DNA of 64,000 nt from Poriferisodalis sp965204125 (GTDB taxonomy: Bacteria; Actinomycetota; Acidimicrobiia; Acidimicrobiales; Poriferisodalaceae), in the NCBI RefSeq assembly GCF_965204125.1, contig NZ_OZ241968.1, forward strand, positions 2,666,001 to 2,730,000, given 5' to 3'. Under the pieces are notes generated by a model. It saw only the letters and a list, made by a program, of their open reading frames with translations, searched no databases and was not told the origin of the DNA. Positions within the stretch are counted from its first letter, which is position 1; the number at the start of each line of letters is the position of its first letter. Shown here piece by piece: positions 1 to 8,596 of this stretch. The translations under genes were made by a program, and so were the position numbers.

Positions 1-1
1 C

Positions 2-1678
2 CAGACCGAGCGCGACAAAACCGGCGTGTGGCTGGGAGTGAACTGCTGCGTGCCCACCAGCGGCGAGCCGGTGCCGGTGTTCGTCGCCGACTACGTGCTG
101 ATCGACTACGGCACGGGCGCCGTCATGTCGGTGCCGGGAGAGGATCAGCGCGACTGGGATTTCTCCGTCCAGTTCGGGCTGCCGATCATGCGCACGGTGC
201 AGCCGCCGCCAGACTTCGATGGCGAGGCCTACGACGGTGCCGGGCCGGCCATCAACAGCGATTTCCTGAACGGCTTAGAAAAGGCCGAGGCCATCGACGC
301 CATCTGCGACTGGCTGGAAGAGCGGAGCTGCGGCCGCCGCACGGTCACCTACAAGCTGCGGGACTGGCTGTTCAGCCGGCAGCGCTACTGGGGCGAGCCG
401 TTCCCCATCGTGTTCGACGAGACGGGATTGCCCCTGGCGGTGCCCGAGAGCGAGCTGCCGGTCGAGCTGCCCGAGCTGATCGACTGGGCTCCCCGGGCAC
501 TCGACGAGTCGTCGGAACCGGAGCCTCCGCTCGGCCGCGCCACCGAGTGGGCCACCGCCATCTACGACCTGGGCGACGGCGAGCGCACATACCGCCGGGA
601 GCTGAGCACGATGCCCCAGTGGGCCGGATCGTGCTGGTATTACCTGCGCTACCTCGATCCCGCCAACGACGACGCTTTGGTGGATCCCGAAGTGGAGCGG
701 TTCTGGATGGCTGACCCCGACGGCGGGGTTGGCGGAGTCGATCTCTATGTCGGCGGCGTGGAGCATGCCGTGCTTCACCTGCTGTATGCCCGCTTCTGGC
801 ACAAGGTGCTGTACGACCTGGGTCACGTGAGCGGCCCCGAGCCGTTCGGCCGGTTGTACAACCAGGGCTACATCCAGGCGGCCGCCTACCAGGACAGCCG
901 AGGGGTGTACGTGGAGGCTTCGGAGGTGGTCGAGCGGGACGGCACGTTCTTCTGGGGCGATGTCGAGGTCACCCGTCACTTCGGCAAGATGGGCAAGTCG
1001 CTGCGCAACGCGGTCACGCCCGACGACATCTACAGCGCCTATGGGGCCGACACGCTGCGGACCTACGAGATGTTCATGGGTCCGCTGGATCAGGGCCGTC
1101 CCTGGGAGACGCACTCGGTGATCGGCTCGCACCGGCTGCTGCAGCGTGTGTGGCGAAGTCTGGTCGACGAGGAGACCGGCGAGATCACGGTCGTCGATGT
1201 CGAACCCGACGCTGACCTCGAGCGCATGGTGCATCGAACTGTCGACGCGGTCACCGATGCCATGTCGGATCTGCGCTTCAACTCGGCGATCGCGCGCATC
1301 ACCGAGCTGAACAACGAGCTGACCCGGCGGGGCGGCGCGACGCCCCGTTCTGTCGCCGACGTGCTGGTGCGCCTGCTGGCGCCACTGGTGCCGCACCTGG
1401 CCGAGGAGCTGTGGTCGAAGCTGGGCAATACGACCACGGTGGTCTACGCACCGTTCCCACTGGCGGATCCTGCGATGCTGGCGGCCGAGGTGATCGAGGT
1501 GCCCGTACAGGTGAACGGCAAGGTCCGCAGCCGGATAACGGTCGACGCCGGCATCTCGCCGGCTGATCTCGAAACCGCAGCCAAAGCCGACGAACGCATC
1601 GCCCAGCTCACCGCCGGCGCAGACATCCGGCGCGTGGTGACCGTACCGGGCAAGCTGGTGAACATCGTGCTGGCGTAA
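2..1678 (+). CDS. leuS: Leucyl-tRNA synthetase, C-terminal part (5' end outside window)
   Basis: This cytoplasmic class I aminoacyl-tRNA synthetase charges tRNA-Leu. The frame is open from base 2, so the N-terminal part with the HIGH motif lies outside the window. Visible in order are part of the CP1 editing domain (GAVMSVP then an Asp-rich segment), the DWLFSRQRYWGEPFP block, the catalytic core and the KMSKS-type loop as KMGKS at 986-1000. Next come the anticodon-binding helical domain and a C-terminal domain ending VPGKLVNIVLA, a typical LeuRS end. KMGKS in place of KMSKS is a conservative variant in this family. Nothing is broken in the visible part. The next gene follows 42 bases downstream on the same strand. 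Confidence 0.96.
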   Translation, partial: QTERDKTGVWLGVNCCVPTSGEPVPVFVADYVLIDYGTGAVMSVPGEDQRDWDFSVQFGLPIMRTVQPPPDFDGEAYDGAGPAINSDFLNGLEKAEAIDAICDWLEERSCGRRTVTYKLRDWLFSRQRYWGEPFPIVFDETGLPLAVPESELPVELPELIDWAPRALDESSEPEPPLGRATEWATAIYDLGDGERTYRRELSTMPQWAGSCWYYLRYLDPANDDALVDPEVERFWMADPDGGVGGVDLYVGGVEHAVLHLLYARFWHKVLYDLGHVSGPEPFGRLYNQGYIQAAAYQDSRGVYVEASEVVERDGTFFWGDVEVTRHFGKMGKSLRNAVTPDDIYSAYGADTLRTYEMFMGPLDQGRPWETHSVIGSHRLLQRVWRSLVDEETGEITVVDVEPDADLERMVHRTVDAVTDAMSDLRFNSAIARITELNNELTRRGGATPRSVADVLVRLLAPLVPHLAEELWSKLGNTTTVVYAPFPLADPAMLAAEVIEVPVQVNGKVRSRITVDAGISPADLETAAKADERIAQLTAGADIRRVVTVPGKLVNIVLA

Positions 1679-1720
1679 GCCAGCAGAATCAATCACGTGC
1701 TGGCGCAGGGGGAGAACGAC

Positions 1721-3403
1721 ATGAGCGGCAAGGAACGGCGAACGCTGGGCGTGACGGCCACCGAGACCCACGGCGGCAAGCTCGCCGCAAGGGCACTGAA
1801 GGCGGCCGGGGTCGAGTGCGTGTTCACCCTGTCGGGCGGGCACGTCATGGGCATCTACGACGGCTGTCTCGACGAGGGCATCGACGTGATCGACGTCCGC
1901 CATGAACAAGCAGCGACGCATGCCGCCGATGCGTGGGCGCGCCTGCACCCGGGCAAGGTGGGCGTGGCCATCCTCACCGCGGGTCCCGGGGTGACCGACG
2001 GCGTCACCGGCGTCGCGAATGCCTGGCGAGCCAATTCGCCGATCTTGGTTTTCGGCGGCCAGGGGCCGTTCAAGCACGCCGGCCGCGGCTCGCTGCAGGA
2101 GATGGACCACGTGTCGCTCATGCGGCCGGTGACGAAGTGGTCAGGTGCGTGCGGGGAAACCCGCCGCATTGCCGAGTACATCGAGCTGGCCGTGCGCACG
2201 GCGCTCAGCGGTGTGCCTGGCCCGGCCTTCCTGGAGATACCCATGGACATCCTGCATGGTCGGGTCGATCTTGACGCCGTCGAGGTTCCCCGATTTCGCG
2301 ATTACCGGGTGGCCGCTGCCGCTGCAGCCCCTCTGGTGGAGCAGGCGGCCCACTTGATTGCTTCAGCGGAACGACCAGTCGTGATGGCCGGCACGGCACT
2401 GAAATGGAGCGAAGGCGGCGATGCGTTGGCGGCATTCCTGGATGCCACGTCCGTGCCGTGTTACGTGAACGGCATGGCGCGCGGGGAGATCTCGTGGGAT
2501 CACCCGTCGTTTCTCTCGCTCACTCGCAAGGAAGCACTCGAAGCCGCTGACGTGGTGATCCTGGCCGGCACGCCGCTCGACTTCCGCATGAAGTTCGGTC
2601 GTGCCATCCCCGCCGACGCCCGCATCGTGCAGCTCGACTTGGACGAGACGCTCATCGGCCAGAACCGCCCCGCCGATGTCAGCCTCGTCGGCAACCTTGG
2701 CGCCAACTTCGATGCGCTGCTGGATGTGTTCAAGGCCACCGGCGTGACCGTGGACGCCAGCGCACAGCTCACGGCGCTGCGCACGCGCGAAGCCGAGCTG
2801 GACGAGGCCCGCAGCGCCGAGCTCAACAGCGACGAGGTGCCGATCGACCCGCTGCGGCTGTGCCGCGAGATCGCCGACGCCGTCACCGACGACATGATCG
2901 TGATCGGCGACGGCGGCGACATTGTGGCCCAGGCCTCCAAGGTGATCCGGGTGCCCAGGCGCGGCACCTGGATGGACCCGGGACCGCTCGGCACGCTCGG
3001 TGTCGGGATGCCGTTCGCGTTGGCGGCGCAGAAGGCGCACCCGGACAAGCGGGTGCTGATCGTTTACGGCGACGGCTCGTTCGGGCTCAACGGCTTCGAG
3101 TACGACACTGCCGTGCGATTCGGCCTGCCCATCGTGGGAGTCGTGGGCAACGACGCTGCGTGGGGCCAGATGCTGCGCCCGCAGGCTGGCCTCTACGGCC
3201 AGGACCGGGTGGTGGCCACCGAGCTCAACTACACCCGCTACGACAAGGTGGTCGAGGCCATGGGCGGTCATGGCGAGCACGTGACCGAGCCTGACCAGAT
3301 CGCACCTGCGCTTCAGCGAGCCTTCGACTCGGGTATGCCGGCACTGGTGAACGTGGAGATACGCCAGGACCGCGGCGCCATGAAGGGCTCCACCTACGTG
3401 TAG
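1721..3403 (+). CDS. Thiamine diphosphate-dependent enzyme, acetolactate synthase / 2-hydroxyacyl-CoA lyase type
   Basis: The 560-residue protein has the three-domain layout of ThDP enzymes. The N-terminal pyrimidine-binding domain carries the activating Glu62 in VRHEQAA. A central domain follows, and the C-terminal pyrophosphate-binding domain has YGDGSFGLN with the Asn of GND downstream. The HEQAATHAADAWAR and GPGVTDG blocks and the overall length fit acetolactate synthase-like and 2-hydroxyacyl-CoA/oxalyl-CoA lyase-like members. The substrate cannot be decided, and no small regulatory subunit (IlvN) is next to it. I chose ATG 1721 because a GGGGGAGA ribosome site lies just upstream; an in-frame GTG at 1697 would add eight residues. 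Confidence 0.85.
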   Translation: MSGKERRTLGVTATETHGGKLAARALKAAGVECVFTLSGGHVMGIYDGCLDEGIDVIDVRHEQAATHAADAWARLHPGKVGVAILTAGPGVTDGVTGVANAWRANSPILVFGGQGPFKHAGRGSLQEMDHVSLMRPVTKWSGACGETRRIAEYIELAVRTALSGVPGPAFLEIPMDILHGRVDLDAVEVPRFRDYRVAAAAAAPLVEQAAHLIASAERPVVMAGTALKWSEGGDALAAFLDATSVPCYVNGMARGEISWDHPSFLSLTRKEALEAADVVILAGTPLDFRMKFGRAIPADARIVQLDLDETLIGQNRPADVSLVGNLGANFDALLDVFKATGVTVDASAQLTALRTREAELDEARSAELNSDEVPIDPLRLCREIADAVTDDMIVIGDGGDIVAQASKVIRVPRRGTWMDPGPLGTLGVGMPFALAAQKAHPDKRVLIVYGDGSFGLNGFEYDTAVRFGLPIVGVVGNDAAWGQMLRPQAGLYGQDRVVATELNYTRYDKVVEAMGGHGEHVTEPDQIAPALQRAFDSGMPALVNVEIRQDRGAMKGSTYV

Positions 3404-3494
3404 GTCCCGCTTCCTGGCACCGGCCGGGTGCGCGGCCTCTGTCGGAGTACGAGTTCGCGGATGGATCGTCGCCGCAGCGTCCTACCCTCGGCGC

Positions 3495-4244
3495 ATGTGC
3501 GGACGGTTCGTCTCAGCGGCCAGTCTCGAGCAGATTGCGGCGCACTTCGACACGCCATTGCCCGGTTTCGACGCACCTCGCAGCTACAACGTGGCACCCA
3601 CGACCGACATCGTGGCCGTGGTGGGCAACGACGATGCCCGCCGGATCGAGACGTTCCGGTGGGGCCTGGTACCGCAATGGTCCAAGGATCCCGCGAAGGG
3701 CCCACCGCTGTTCAATGCGCGGTCCGAGACAGCGGCAACGAAGAACTCGTTCCGTGGTGCGTTCAAGCGGCGCCGTTGCATCGTTCCTGCCGACGGGTTC
3801 TACGAGTGGCCCAAAGCTCCGAAAGGGACGAGCCGCGACGACCGGCCGCTGCCGCACTACATCACCCGCGCCGACGGTGCCATGCTCGCTATGGCGGGCC
3901 TGTGGGAACGCTGGTCGCCGCGTCCAGCCGGCGATGCAGGTGACGGAACGGGCGCAGATGCCCCCACCGGTCCACGCCAGGCCCTGCATTCGGCAACGGT
4001 GCTGACCACCGCCGCGAACGGCTTCATGGCACCGATTCACGACCGCATGCCGGTACTGCTGGAACGCTCGCAGTGGGAGACGTGGCTCGACCCTGCCAAC
4101 GACGATCTCGACGTGCTGTCGGCCATGTGCGTGCCCGCGGATGAGGGCACCCTGCGTTCGCGCCGGGTGGGTCGAGAGGTGGGCAACGTCCGCAACCGCG
4201 ACGCGAGCCTCATCGAGCCCGTCGAGGCGGATCAGCTCTTCTAG
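3495..4244 (+). CDS. SRAP family abasic-site crosslink protein (YedK/HMCES type)
   Basis: This 249-residue protein has all the catalytic features of the SOS-response-associated peptidase family. These are Cys2 exposed after Met removal (MCGRF), Asn32 in NVAPT, Glu104 in FYEW and His182 in IHDRMP. In known members Cys2 forms a thiazolidine crosslink with abasic sites in single-stranded DNA and so shields them during replication. Insertions such as the Gly/Ala-rich stretch around residues 145-160 are outside the core. It ends 23 bases before a convergent HIT gene, with a hairpin between the two stops. Confidence 0.93.
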   Translation: MCGRFVSAASLEQIAAHFDTPLPGFDAPRSYNVAPTTDIVAVVGNDDARRIETFRWGLVPQWSKDPAKGPPLFNARSETAATKNSFRGAFKRRRCIVPADGFYEWPKAPKGTSRDDRPLPHYITRADGAMLAMAGLWERWSPRPAGDAGDGTGADAPTGPRQALHSATVLTTAANGFMAPIHDRMPVLLERSQWETWLDPANDDLDVLSAMCVPADEGTLRSRRVGREVGNVRNRDASLIEPVEADQLF

Positions 4245-4245
4245 C

Positions 4246-4262
4246 CCCGCCCCGCAGGCGGG
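4246..4262. terminator. Hairpin between convergent genes
   Basis: CCCGCC and GGCGGG arms flank a five-base loop, two bases after the SRAP stop and six bases before the convergent HIT gene's stop. There is no T-tract, as is usual in high-GC genomes. It could act in both directions. Confidence 0.5.
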
Positions 4263-4267
4263 CCGGC

Positions 4268-4666
4268 TCAGCCGTCCAGCGCGGCGCGGATGGTATCGGC
4301 GGGCCCGCTCAGCTCCTCGGCTGAGGCCATCGGCAAGGGCCGGGCGAAGTTCATGTCGGCCATCGAGTTCACCGGGCACACATGGATGTGACAGTGCGGC
4401 ACCTCGAAGCCAGCAACCACCAGCCCGATGCGTTCGGGCCTCAGGGCGCGCATCTGAGCTTCCCCGATGCGTCTGGACACATCGAACAGGTGCGCCTGCA
4501 GGTCGGCCGGCACGTCCAGCCAGTGGTCGATCTCAGCTATCGGCACTACCAGCGTGTGACCCGGCGACAGCGGGTTGATGGACAGGAATGCAACACAGCG
4601 GTCGTCGCGCCACACGAACGTCCCGGGCAGCTCGCCCTCGATGATCCGCGTGAAGATCGTGCTCAT
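4268..4666 (-). CDS. HIT family hydrolase
   Basis: This 132-residue histidine-triad protein carries the motif as H91-C-H93-I-H95-V near the end of the fold, after the NPLSPGHTLVVP strand typical of HINT/FHIT-like enzymes. Members hydrolyse nucleoside phosphoramidates or dinucleotides through the central His, and the exact substrate cannot be told here. Its ATG faces the phosphatidyltransferase gene, which begins about 43 bases away on the other strand, so the two probably share a divergent promoter region. A second, divergent HIT protein lies at 57658-58143. Confidence 0.92.
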   Translation of the reverse strand: MSTIFTRIIEGELPGTFVWRDDRCVAFLSINPLSPGHTLVVPIAEIDHWLDVPADLQAHLFDVSRRIGEAQMRALRPERIGLVVAGFEVPHCHIHVCPVNSMADMNFARPLPMASAEELSGPADTIRAALDG

Positions 4667-4708
4667 GCGCGCAGCCTAAGAGGCCGAGCCAAGAGCGGTG
4701 TCGGTACT

Positions 4709-5332
4709 GTGAGCCGCGTGAGCGAGGCCTCCGATGCGTCGTCGGCCCCCGAGCCCGGGTGGCGGCCGTTCACGGTGCCGAACCTGATCAGCCTGGCCCG
4801 CCTGTGCTGCCTGCCATGGTTCGTGTGGCTGGTGTTCGGTGCCGAGGACCGCTGGGCGGCCGCATTGCTGCTCGGCGCGCTCGGTGCCACTGACTGGGTC
4901 GACGGCTGGGTGGCGCGGCGCTTCGACCAGGTCTCGGAGCTCGGCAAGATCCTGGACCCCACCGCTGATCGGCTGCTGCTGCTGGTCGCGCTGGTGGTGA
5001 TGATCGCCGACGGCTCGCTGCCGCTGTGGATCGCGGTGCTGGCGCTGTTCCGCGAGGGAGTGGTCGCCGTGGCGGCACTGGTGCTTGGGGCACTCGGCGC
5101 TCGCAAGATCGACGTGACATGGTGGGGCAAGACCGGCACGTTTCTCATGATGTTCGCTGTGCCGTGCTTTTTGGCCTCCCACAGTGATATCGGCGTGGCG
5201 GAGGCCTTCGGCGTGGCGGCCTGGGTGTTCGTGGCGACCGGCCTGCCAATCCACTACTGGTCGGCAGTGGGCTACATCCCCCAGGCATTCGATGCAGTGC
5301 GTGAGGGGCGCGCTGGCAGCACCAGCGGCTGA
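4709..5332 (+). CDS. CDP-alcohol phosphatidyltransferase (PgsA-like membrane enzyme)
   Basis: This integral membrane enzyme has the full signature DWVDGWVAR-x8-GKILDPTAD, matching D-x2-DG-x2-AR-x8-G-x3-D-x3-D around residues 60-90. It transfers a phosphatidyl group from CDP-diacylglycerol to an alcohol, probably glycerol 3-phosphate. The start is GTG 4709, or GTG 4718 three codons later; the open frame further upstream lies antisense to the HIT gene and is not expected to be translated. At about 207 residues it has normal length. In Mycobacterium tuberculosis pgsA2 (Rv1822) likewise lies a few genes before gcvH and garA, so the order is conserved. Confidence 0.9.
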   Translation: MSRVSEASDASSAPEPGWRPFTVPNLISLARLCCLPWFVWLVFGAEDRWAAALLLGALGATDWVDGWVARRFDQVSELGKILDPTADRLLLLVALVVMIADGSLPLWIAVLALFREGVVAVAALVLGALGARKIDVTWWGKTGTFLMMFAVPCFLASHSDIGVAEAFGVAAWVFVATGLPIHYWSAVGYIPQAFDAVREGRAGSTSG

Positions 5333-5369
5333 GCTATCCGTGTGACAGCTATCCGGTAGGTTCGCGAAC

Positions 5370-5771
5370 ATGGAGATACCCGCCGAGCTTCGTTACTCGA
5401 GCGATCACGAATGGGTGCGTCCTGCCGAGGGCGGGGCGCAGGTGGGCATCACCGACTTTGCGCAGGACGCGCTCGGTGATGTCGTGTATGTGGAGTTGCC
5501 CGAGATCGGTGCTCAGGTCGCAGCCGACGAGCCAATGTGCGAGATCGAGTCCACCAAGTCGGTTTCGGACATCTTCGCCCCGATCTCAGGCGAGGTCGTC
5601 GAGGTGAACGTTGCCCTCGAGGACGAACCGCAGCTGGTCAACGAATCGCCGTACGGCGACGGGTGGATCTGCGTCATCGCCCCGACCGACGACGCGGCTC
5701 AGGCTTCCGCCGAGATGGAGGCACTGCTCGATGCCGATGGCTACGCCGCGTTGATCGCCGAGGACATCTGA
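5370..5771 (+). CDS. gcvH: Glycine cleavage system H protein
   Basis: This is a 133-residue lipoyl carrier. The lipoylated Lys63 lies in the ESTKS motif and the domain has the usual hybrid sandwich sequence (LGDVVYVELPEIG). GcvH shuttles the aminomethyl group between the P, T and L proteins. P and T are encoded 20-25 kb away on the other strand (26734-30951). The gene sits instead at the head of the actinobacterial gcvH-garA-merR cluster and ends six bases before the FHA gene, so the two are probably co-transcribed. Confidence 0.97.
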   Translation: MEIPAELRYSSDHEWVRPAEGGAQVGITDFAQDALGDVVYVELPEIGAQVAADEPMCEIESTKSVSDIFAPISGEVVEVNVALEDEPQLVNESPYGDGWICVIAPTDDAAQASAEMEALLDADGYAALIAEDI

Positions 5772-5776
5772 TCGTC

Positions 5777-6229
5777 ATGGCCATCCTCTGCGCCGAGTGT
5801 GGGAAGTCGAGCGCCGATGACGCCCGGTTCTGTTCCAACTGCGGGGCGCGCCTGGGCGCGACGGCCGATGCACCCACCGAAGTGCTCTCGCCTGTCGGCG
5901 TCACCGAGGTGCCGCCCTACAGCGGCCAGGCGGAGCTCGTGGTCACCTCCGGGCACCGGTCGGGGACACGATTCGAATTGGCCGGCGACCGGCTCACCGT
6001 CGGCCGCCACCCCGACAGCGATGTGTTCCTCGATGACATCACCGTGTCACGCCGCCACGTGGTGCTCGAGCTCGGCCATGGGGGTCACATCCTCTACGAC
6101 GTGGGCTCGCTGAACGGCACCTATATCAATGGCGTTCGCACCGACGGCGAGGTCGTCTTGCACAGCGGCGACGAGCTGCAGGTGGGCAAGTTCAAGCTGC
6201 TCTACCTGGTTGCCTCGGTCGGGCTGTGA
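5777..6229 (+). CDS. Zinc-ribbon plus FHA-domain protein, GarA-like
   Basis: This 150-residue protein starts with a zinc ribbon (C5-x2-C8 and C19-x2-C22). A forkhead-associated domain follows at about residues 60-148, with the hallmarks VGRHPDSD, SRRH and NGTYING that bind phosphothreonine. Its position directly after gcvH and before merR equals that of GarA/OdhI, which controls 2-oxoglutarate metabolism under PknG/PknB phosphorylation. The threonine-rich N-terminal phosphorylation segment of GarA is replaced here by the zinc ribbon. An orthologous role is therefore likely but the control mechanism may differ. The stop overlaps the GTG start of the next gene by four bases. Confidence 0.88.
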   Translation: MAILCAECGKSSADDARFCSNCGARLGATADAPTEVLSPVGVTEVPPYSGQAELVVTSGHRSGTRFELAGDRLTVGRHPDSDVFLDDITVSRRHVVLELGHGGHILYDVGSLNGTYINGVRTDGEVVLHSGDELQVGKFKLLYLVASVGL

Positions 6230-7251
6230 GCAGCGGGGTCGAGCCTGCCTCATCTGGAGCACGACTGTCGATCGGCGAGGTCGTTGCGTTGCTGCGGCCC
6301 GAGTTCAGTGATCTGACCGATTCCAAGATCCGGTTCCTCGAAGATCGCAAGCTCATCTCGCCGGCCCGGACGCCGGGGGGCTACCGCAGCTTCGGGCCCC
6401 ACGACATCGAAGTGCTGCGCTGGATCCTCACCCGCCAACGCGATCAGTACCTGCCGCTCAGCATCATCGGCGAACGGATCGATCGGGGCGAGCATCTGGC
6501 GGACATCTGGGGCATCGGGATCACCGGGCCCGTCGAGTTGCCAACCGCCGCTGAGACGGCGCCTGAGACAGGGGGGCCTGGCGGACATGCAGCGGAGCCG
6601 GCTGGCGGGACGTCGCCCGCCGACGCCGATGCCGACCCAGATGCGGGCGACGAAGACATCGCCAACACAGACCTGGCCAGCCGAGACACTGCCAGCCGGG
6701 ACACTGCCGGCAGGGACACCGCCGACCGGGTCAACGAGCCAGCCGCGGCGCCGACCTCTGGCGGCGCCGGTCTGTTGTGGGCTGCTGAGGACGACACCCG
6801 CACGTACAGCGCAGCCGACCTGAGTGCCGAGTCCGGGCTCACACTTGACGAGATCGCCGAGCTCACCGATTTCGGGCTGCTGGTGCCGCTCGCCGATGAT
6901 GATGCGGATCGCATGCTGCCGCCACAGCCTGGCGCAACACCATCCGACCCGGTGCAGGCGTCGTTGGGCCTGGAACCGCCTGAGCCGCGCTATGGCAGCA
7001 GTGCGCTGCTCATCGCTCGCATCTCGCGTGAGTTCGCCACCTACGGATTGCAGGCCCGCCACCTGCGTGTCGTCCGCAATGCCGCGGCGCGGGACGCCTC
7101 CATGTTCGAGCAGGGCATCCAGCCGATTCTCCATGCCGGCGGTGCTTCGGCAGACGTCGACGCGCGGCGTTCGCTGGGCCGTCTGGTCGCGCTCTGCGAG
7201 CGCCTGCGGTCGGTGGTGATGGGGGAGGCCTTGCGCCGCTACCGGCGCTAG
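6226..7251 (+). CDS. MerR-family transcriptional regulator (FtsR/Rv1828-like)
   Basis: A winged-helix MerR domain occupies about residues 13-85 (SIGEVVALL, KIRFLEDRKLI, RTPGGYRSF). It is followed by a long acidic, repetitive linker and a C-terminal region with SALLIARISREFATYGLQARHLR. The position after the FHA gene and before the DUF151 gene matches Rv1828, the homologue of the corynebacterial cell-division activator FtsR, so a similar role is likely. The GTG start overlaps the preceding stop (GTGA). At 341 residues it is longer than mycobacterial homologues because of the linker at roughly 105-175, which contains 15-bp tandem repeats. Confidence 0.88.
   Translation: MSSGVEPASSGARLSIGEVVALLRPEFSDLTDSKIRFLEDRKLISPARTPGGYRSFGPHDIEVLRWILTRQRDQYLPLSIIGERIDRGEHLADIWGIGITGPVELPTAAETAPETGGPGGHAAEPAGGTSPADADADPDAGDEDIANTDLASRDTASRDTAGRDTADRVNEPAAAPTSGGAGLLWAAEDDTRTYSAADLSAESGLTLDEIAELTDFGLLVPLADDDADRMLPPQPGATPSDPVQASLGLEPPEPRYGSSALLIARISREFATYGLQARHLRVVRNAAARDASMFEQGIQPILHAGGASADVDARRSLGRLVALCERLRSVVMGEALRRYRR
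6676..6720 (+). repeat. Three 15-bp tandem repeats in the MerR linker
   Basis: Units at 6676-6690, 6691-6705 and 6706-6720 encode repeated A-S-R-D-T / A-G-R-D-T pentapeptides, and a partial unit follows. The unit length keeps the frame. The repeat probably grew by slippage in a disordered linker. Confidence 0.75.
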
Positions 7252-7252
7252 C

Positions 7253-7270
7253 GCCGGAGCTTTCTCCGGC
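7253..7270 (+). terminator. Hairpin after the merR gene
   Basis: GCCGGAG and CTCCGGC form a perfect seven-base stem with a CTTT loop, starting two bases after the merR stop. It may end transcription from the gcvH cluster or mark a processing point before the DUF151 gene. No long T-tract follows. Confidence 0.55.
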
Positions 7271-7304
7271 TCATGCTTCGCAAGGGCCGAAGTAGTGTGC
7301 GGGC

Positions 7305-7829
7305 ATGGTCGAGATGGAGCTCCTTGGCGTGCAGGTGGAGATGCCTTCGCAGAGCCCCCTCTTGTTGCTGCGCGAGACCGGCGGTTCCCAACGAGTGCTG
7401 CCGGTGGTGATCGACACGCCTGAGGCCCAGGCGATCTATCGCGGCATCGAGCAGATCCGCGTACCGAGGCCCCTCACGCACGACCTGATGGCGGCCATCT
7501 TGGACGTCCTCGGAGCGACGCTGGTCAAGGTGACGGTCACCGACCTGCGCGATCGCACCTTCTTCGCCGAGATGGAGGTCACCATCGGCTCGGACACCCA
7601 CACGATCTCCGCCCGGCCGAGCGATGCCGTCGCGCTGGCTGTGCGGGCCGACACGCCCATCTTCGCCAGCGAGTCGGTGCTGGACGAAGCGGGGCAGATC
7701 ATCGAGCTCCCCGCGGATCCTCCCGACGATGTCGACCCCGATGAGCTCCTCGACGAGTTCAAGCAGTTCTTGGACGACGTGCAGCCCGACGATTTCGGTC
7801 CCGCGGCGGAGGCCGGCGAAAAAGAGTGA
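7305..7829 (+). CDS. DUF151 bifunctional nuclease domain protein
   Basis: This 174-residue protein belongs to the bifunctional nuclease (BFN/DUF151) family. Family features are the PVVIDTPEAQAIYRG segment, LTHDLMAAIL and the SARPSDAVALAVRADTPIF block, followed by an acidic C-terminal tail. Bacterial members are poorly studied, and DNase/RNase activity has been reported for plant relatives. Its place between two merR genes matches Rv1829 of Mycobacterium tuberculosis. A strong GC hairpin follows the stop. Confidence 0.92.
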   Translation: MVEMELLGVQVEMPSQSPLLLLRETGGSQRVLPVVIDTPEAQAIYRGIEQIRVPRPLTHDLMAAILDVLGATLVKVTVTDLRDRTFFAEMEVTIGSDTHTISARPSDAVALAVRADTPIFASESVLDEAGQIIELPADPPDDVDPDELLDEFKQFLDDVQPDDFGPAAEAGEKE

Positions 7830-7832
7830 GGC

Positions 7833-7851
7833 GCGGCGGCCCCACCGCCGC
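7833..7851 (+). terminator. Hairpin after the DUF151 gene
   Basis: GCGGCGG and CCGCCGC arms enclose a CCCCA loop four bases after the stop codon. It is terminator-like without a U-tract. The following 150 bases probably hold the promoter of the next merR gene. Confidence 0.5.
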
Positions 7852-8003
7852 TGCGGCCCGATCGATTGTTCGATGCTCGTCTTGAGGGGCCTCTTGCGCT
7901 GGCGCGACTGGTCGCCGTACGCTTTGTGAGCGTGCAGATCACAGCTCGGTAGTTCGCAGGGTGTGATTTGCTGCGTGCGACCCACGCAGGAGAGGAGATA
8001 CCG

Positions 8004-8591
8004 ATGGCCGGCCAGCAACCAGCTTCCGACCCTGTGCCGACGACGTCGCAAGAAGCCGACGCGCCGTCACAGCCTGCCGCCACCTCGGCGAGTGCCGACG
8101 TGTCTGGCGAGGCCGCGCCGGAGGTGGCAGGAGCCATTGTCGAGGGATTCTCCAGCAAGCAGGCTGAGAAGATCGTCGGGATCAGCTACCGCCAGCTCGA
8201 TCACTGGGCCCGCAAGGGCCTGGTGCAACCATCAGTCGCTCAGGCCGAGGGCAGCGGCTCTCGGCGCCGGTATTCCTACAACGACCTCGTCGAGTTCAAG
8301 ATCGCGAAGAAGATGCGCGACCAAGGCATCGACCTGAAGTCGATTGCCCGAGCGTTCGACTATCTGCGCAACCAGCTCGGCGGCGAGGTTGCCTCGGCGA
8401 ACATCGTCATCAGCGGCAGCGACGTGTTGTGGGCCGACGACGACCGGGTGCTCAGCCTGCTGCGCCAGGGTCAGGCGGCGATGCTGACCGTGCTGCCGGT
8501 GGCGGGCGTTCGCCGTGAACTCGACGCGGACGTCGTGAAGCTGCTGCCCGACGAGCCCATCGCCACCCAGCTCAGCCTCGACTTGGAATAG
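8004..8591 (+). CDS. MerR-family transcriptional regulator (Rv1830-like)
   Basis: This 195-residue regulator has a Pro/Ala-rich N-terminus of about 45 residues, then a MerR-type helix-turn-helix (FSSKQAEKIVGISYRQLDHWARKGLV, RRRYSYNDLVEFKIAKKM). It ends in a region (SGSDVLWADDDRVLSLLRQGQAAMLTVLPV) conserved in the Rv1830 group. It closes the conserved gcvH-garA-merR-DUF151-merR order. I selected ATG 8004 because a strong AGGAGAGGAG site stands just before it; a TTG at 7968 would be a poor start. Confidence 0.9.
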   Translation: MAGQQPASDPVPTTSQEADAPSQPAATSASADVSGEAAPEVAGAIVEGFSSKQAEKIVGISYRQLDHWARKGLVQPSVAQAEGSGSRRRYSYNDLVEFKIAKKMRDQGIDLKSIARAFDYLRNQLGGEVASANIVISGSDVLWADDDRVLSLLRQGQAAMLTVLPVAGVRRELDADVVKLLPDEPIATQLSLDLE

Positions 8592-8596
8592 CGAAC

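Noticed and set aside
275..2110. Long minus-strand open frame over leuS and the ThDP enzyme
   Set aside because: It is antisense to two clear genes, has no recognisable domain, and is of the kind produced by high-GC codon bias.
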